From Rhea pennata (Eukaryota > Chordata > Aves > Rheiformes > Rheidae), in NCBI RefSeq assembly GCF_028389875.1, contig NC_084676.1, positions 4,030,001 through 4,094,000 on the forward strand: a stretch of 64,000 nt of DNA, in the 5' to 3' direction. Below, in pieces: positions 60,292 through 64,000 of the stretch. A program made the position numbers and the translations under genes. Every line of letters starts with the position of its first letter. The first letter of the stretch is position 1. The notes under the pieces were generated by a model, which was given only the letters and a program-made list of their open reading frames with translations, was not told where the DNA came from and ran no database searches.

Positions 60292-62019
60292 CTGTTGGAA
60301 AAAAATAAATACGAATCAAGAAAAAAAGAACACTGCTCTTGAGATTCATTTGCAAAACACTACAAGCCCAAAGAGAGCAATTACACAAGCCACATTCCTG
60401 TTCAAACAGTGCACTGGATGCGCTGAAGAAATTAAGTAATTCAGACTGGAATTCCACATTAAGCATCTCATAGGCTTGGTTCAGCATTATTACTGTTTTG
60501 ACCGGTGTTTTCAGTGTTTAATCTCTGTTTTACAGGGTGAGCTGGAAAGGCAGCTCATCTTCTGTCATATGGAGCCTTTATCTAATAATTACAAATAATC
60601 TTACTGCCAGCTAACACATCCCCTTTCTGTGCCTCCGCATATATTAATCCATTAATCCTCGGCAGGAGACCGTAGCTAGATAACCGATACCTGCTCCACC
60701 GAGGCTCACAGAACTCACCAGCAAGTCATCACCAACAAGCACTAGTGTTCACCTCAAAAAGGCGAGCTCCTTTTCCACTTGTTTGGCTGGTCACAGTCTC
60801 CTGCGTACTTCTGTGAAGCTGGACTGTGGCTGTACAAACGTTCTACCTGGAAACCCATGGGATTATTTGATTTTTCAGCTCCGGTACTAAAACACAGTGC
60901 ATTTCAATGAGGTTGCGCTTGCTCCGCTGCAGCCCAGGAAAATCTAAAGCCAGGGGGGTAGTGTGGGGCAGGAGTTAGCAGGAGTCACTCACTGCATAGC
61001 ACCAACACGCAGAGGGAGGCGGAAGCTAAGAGGAGCTGGGCTCTCGGGGGCTTTCTGCCACTCCTAAAGGTCTACAAGCCATTTGAAGTAACTGAAGCGT
61101 ACAGTTACTGGGAGCAGTCTCCGTCATGTCCACATTGCTCTCTCCTGTGTTAGTGAAATCAGTTTCAACCCAGCCAGTTGGCCATTCTTTTTAAAATCCA
61201 AGCACAGCACAGCTCCTAATCACATTTTCCAGCAACGTTCACTGGCCGGCCACACTACGTGAAGCTGTATCTTAAGACAGACAACTATTAAACTCACTAA
61301 CCACCATCATTTCCCATGCTTAAATGCAGAGACTCGTCGTTTTCCCTATGCTTTCCCCAGTTGTAGTACCCCCCGATCTCTCCAAGCTATCCTAACAACC
61401 CACGGCCGTTAAGACCCTCGCGACCGAAACACTGAAGGGAAGGTCCGAGAAGGGCAGGCGAAGAGCAGAGACGGCGGCTGCCGCGCTCTCCTCGCAGGGC
61501 AATGCTGCTCTCGCACTTCTGGCTGTGGTACCCCCATTAAATTTCCTGAATTTCCACGTGATCCTTACTGCTTCTGATGCTCTGTTTAGAAGCCAAAGGA
61601 AACTTTGCATCAGGCCTCCAGGAGCGCGGGGGAAAGGCGGCGCTGCCATCGATCGCCCTGCTTAGCTCGCTGTAACTGGATTGCTTTCAGACACATATGT
61701 TAGTACCAATTCATTTGGACTTAATTGATCACAATGTTGTTTCATAAGAATCAAATAATGCCCAGGAGACCTCATTAGTGCTGCAGCACGACTTAATACA
61801 GCTGACACCAAAGAAATCCCTAAGCAGGTAAGCTTAGCATCAGGATAAATTCCACCAAAGACAGCAAAGCTTTACTCCTTCAACCCAAACATGTTACCTG
61901 CAAGGAAGTGCAGCCCTCCTCCTCCTCCACAGTTACAAGGCTCTGGGTTAGATTTCAGGTAATAGTGTTCTTTTCTTTAACCTACGAATTCTTTTTAAAT
62001 GTCAAACAAGAAAATTGGA

Positions 62020-62051
62020 TTTTTTTTTTTTGGGGGGGGGGGGAGGGGGGG
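62020..62051. repeat. Poly(T)-poly(G) tract
   Basis: Twelve T followed by a G-rich run of about 20 with one A, in a KCNIP1 intron. Confidence 0.85.
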
Positions 62052-64000
62052 AAGGAACTGTCAAGCACTCAAACCACCCCACGCTTTCAAAAAACCACCT
62101 CTCAAGCATTGGCATTACATGAGTCTTTCTCAGGCTTCTTTTAAAATGCCAAACCACAAAGGAGCTGAATCCACATGAAAGCAAACAAAAATTGAGCTTG
62201 CTGTTCTTTTCTTCAGCTGGAATCAGAAATCAGCTTTATTGATTACTTCAAAGAAGCGCAATGCACACAAACAGGGACTATCCGTGCAACTGAACCTAAA
62301 GGTATTGCTACCTGCCCATCCGACTGTTCTCATGTAAGTCGGCCAGCAAACGGAAAGGAGTCCTCGGGGCTCGCGTTTTGCTAATTTGGAAGCGTTTTCT
62401 ATTGCTAAGTGGTCGGAGCACCGACTGGCTCCGGTGTATTCCCTCTCAGCATGGCTCTGCAACCCAGATTCAAATCTCCGAGCCCCCCTGCCCCCCAACA
62501 CTGCACGCGCTGCAGCCCTTCCTAGGTCCCCCCACGCACGCAGGTATGTTTGAGGATCACAAAAATATCACAACATCCCCACCTCGCTCGTGCTGCTCTA
62601 GTCTCCCCCAAACCTGCTTTGGTTTAACCGATTGCTTCACGTCCTACATGCACTGTCAGTCCAGATTTGCCAAAACATTTGCACTAAAGTGGGGTCACGC
62701 TTCTTGTTTAGCATTAGAGAAGAATCCTCTGCAGTCAACAGCCGTTTCTCCTAACCGCACAAGGCCCCCAGAAACAGGCAAACAGCCCCCTAAGAATTCC
62801 AATTTTTATACCCGTGCAATGAATTCTGAAGAAAATATGTCATTAAAAACATGGTCTAAAACAGATGTGTTGGACTACTGAGCTCAAAGCTCTGTCACTG
62901 TTATAGTCATTCCTTTAGCCATCAATTTATCAGATTTCATGTTAAAAGTGGCTAGTTTCTCACTCTCCTCCCCTCTGTTCCAAAACCGTTCCCCAAACTT
63001 CACTCCTCTGTGGGGCAGAAACATCTAATTCCAGCCTATGTTTTTGCTCATGGCCATTTTGTTCCTGTGCCAATCCTGCCTTTCAGCTCAAACAGTTCTC
63101 TTCTCATGTACTTACAGACAGTAAGCGTCACATTTTATTTTGCTAAGCTAAACCAAGGCAAGATCTACCAGAAGCTCTGCTGGTTTTTGCAGTCGCTGTT
63201 ATCTTGCTTTTACAGAATCGTAGCAACAGCAATCGGACAAAACGCCTCGACTTTATCCCAGCTGCCAGTCTGAGAGCCGGCTACCTTCAGGTGCAAAAGA
63301 CTACTCCGCATAACGCAGACTGCACCTTGGGGGCAGAGATAACTGCGCAAATATACAAAGCCTTTTGTCCTGGCAGCTGGAGAGGATGCTAGAGGACAGC
63401 ACTATTTCACAGCTGTAAAGAAGGCTGAAGACGGAGAGAGGACCTCTGGGCAGCCAGCAAGGACAACGGCTTGGTTAGCAGGCTCTGCTTCTCCGGAGCG
63501 CGATGGATCTGAGTTTGGTGGGAGCCTCCAATGGTCCGGTGCAGGAACGTGACACCTGACCACTGACACCCTGGGAAGTGAGTGAGGCTGGGGTTTATTA
63601 GAGCTGAAGTGCCAGCTGCCATCCAAGCGGATTTTACCCTCCTCTGTGTCCATCCACGCATCCTGCCACCTTCCAGAAGCAGCCCTTACTCTCAGCTTGG
63701 AGTCCTGCGTGAACCAGCCAAAACGCCGTGATTTAGTTTTTGCCGTTTTGAATTGCAGAATTTGGGCTATCTGAGCCACGTGAATGGTCACTATCTATTT
63801 TTATTAACATGAAGAAAGAAAAGCTGGCAAACAGGGTGTTAGTCTTCCAGCTCTTTGCTGGAGCAGCTTGCTGGCTACGGAAACCCAGCTGAGAGCACAG
63901 AAGTCTAGCAGTAACTTTGAATGAGGGGGAAAACTTGATCAAAGACTCTGAATTTCTCCAAAACCCTCAAGCTATAAATAACTCTTCTGTCCCAGAATCA

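Larger units (their letters stand above)
51634..64000 (-). other. KCNIP1: KCNIP1 introns in the window
   Basis: Introns occupy 51634-53804, 53868-54448, 54554-55568, 55677-57470, 57542-60221 and 60292 to the right edge. Apart from the CpG island at 55.74-56.18 kb and the simple repeats listed, I see no transposon or nested gene. KCNMB1, which sits inside KCNIP1 in human, is not present in this part. Confidence 0.8.

Noticed and set aside
61392-61649. 85-codon minus frame starting MAAPPFPRAPGG as an alternative KCNIP1 first exon
   Set aside because: No good donor follows it, and the exon that must come between any KCNIP1 first exon and 60,291 was not found between them.
60292-64000. The KCNIP1 exon encoding the CHRPEGLEQLEAQT region
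   Set aside because: I scanned the minus strand up to the right edge and found no match, so it is placed outside the window.

Overview
The window is vertebrate nuclear DNA, most likely from a bird and at least from a sauropsid. It has spliced genes with small, canonical GT-AG exons, a CR1-type LINE tail, many A/T, GA and G homopolymer or microsatellite tracts, sharp CpG islands and compact introns. There are no operons, no prokaryotic genes, and no tRNA, rRNA or CRISPR that I can see. The species cannot be fixed from sequence reading alone.

Two genes are supported, both on the minus strand and in the order known from tetrapod genomes (KCNIP1 upstream, GABRP downstream). The C-terminal part of KCNIP1 (Kv channel-interacting protein 1) lies at 60,291 to 51,586 as six coding exons. 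Its 5' exons lie beyond the right edge. GABRP (GABA-A receptor pi subunit) is complete for coding sequence at 29,344 to 14,754. Its nine coding exons join in phase to 445 codons, with every splice site visible.

Layout from left to right: 1 to about 12,100 is gene-free sequence downstream of GABRP, with AT-rich blocks, small GC-rich blocks and a 300 bp GA/GGGAGA microsatellite. About 12,100 to 14,753 is the probable GABRP 3' UTR. 14,754 to 29,369 is GABRP, with a CR1 fragment and a hexanucleotide array in its third coding intron. 29,370 to 51,585 is the intergenic interval, with two GC/CpG-rich zones near 36.7-38.5 kb and 46.6-47.6 kb and, at its right end, the unbounded KCNIP1 3' UTR. 51,586 to 64,000 is KCNIP1, with an intronic CpG island at 55.74-56.18 kb.

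The two proteins act in different systems. KChIP1 is a cytoplasmic EF-hand calcium sensor that binds Kv4 potassium channels. GABRP is a Cys-loop anion-channel subunit. They are linked by conserved synteny, not by a shared pathway. I found no convincing new biological system. The points worth a second look are a proline-to-serine change in the M2-M3 loop of GABRP, the KCNIP1 intronic CpG island, the unassigned CpG islands, and a few long but unrecognised open frames in GC-rich DNA.
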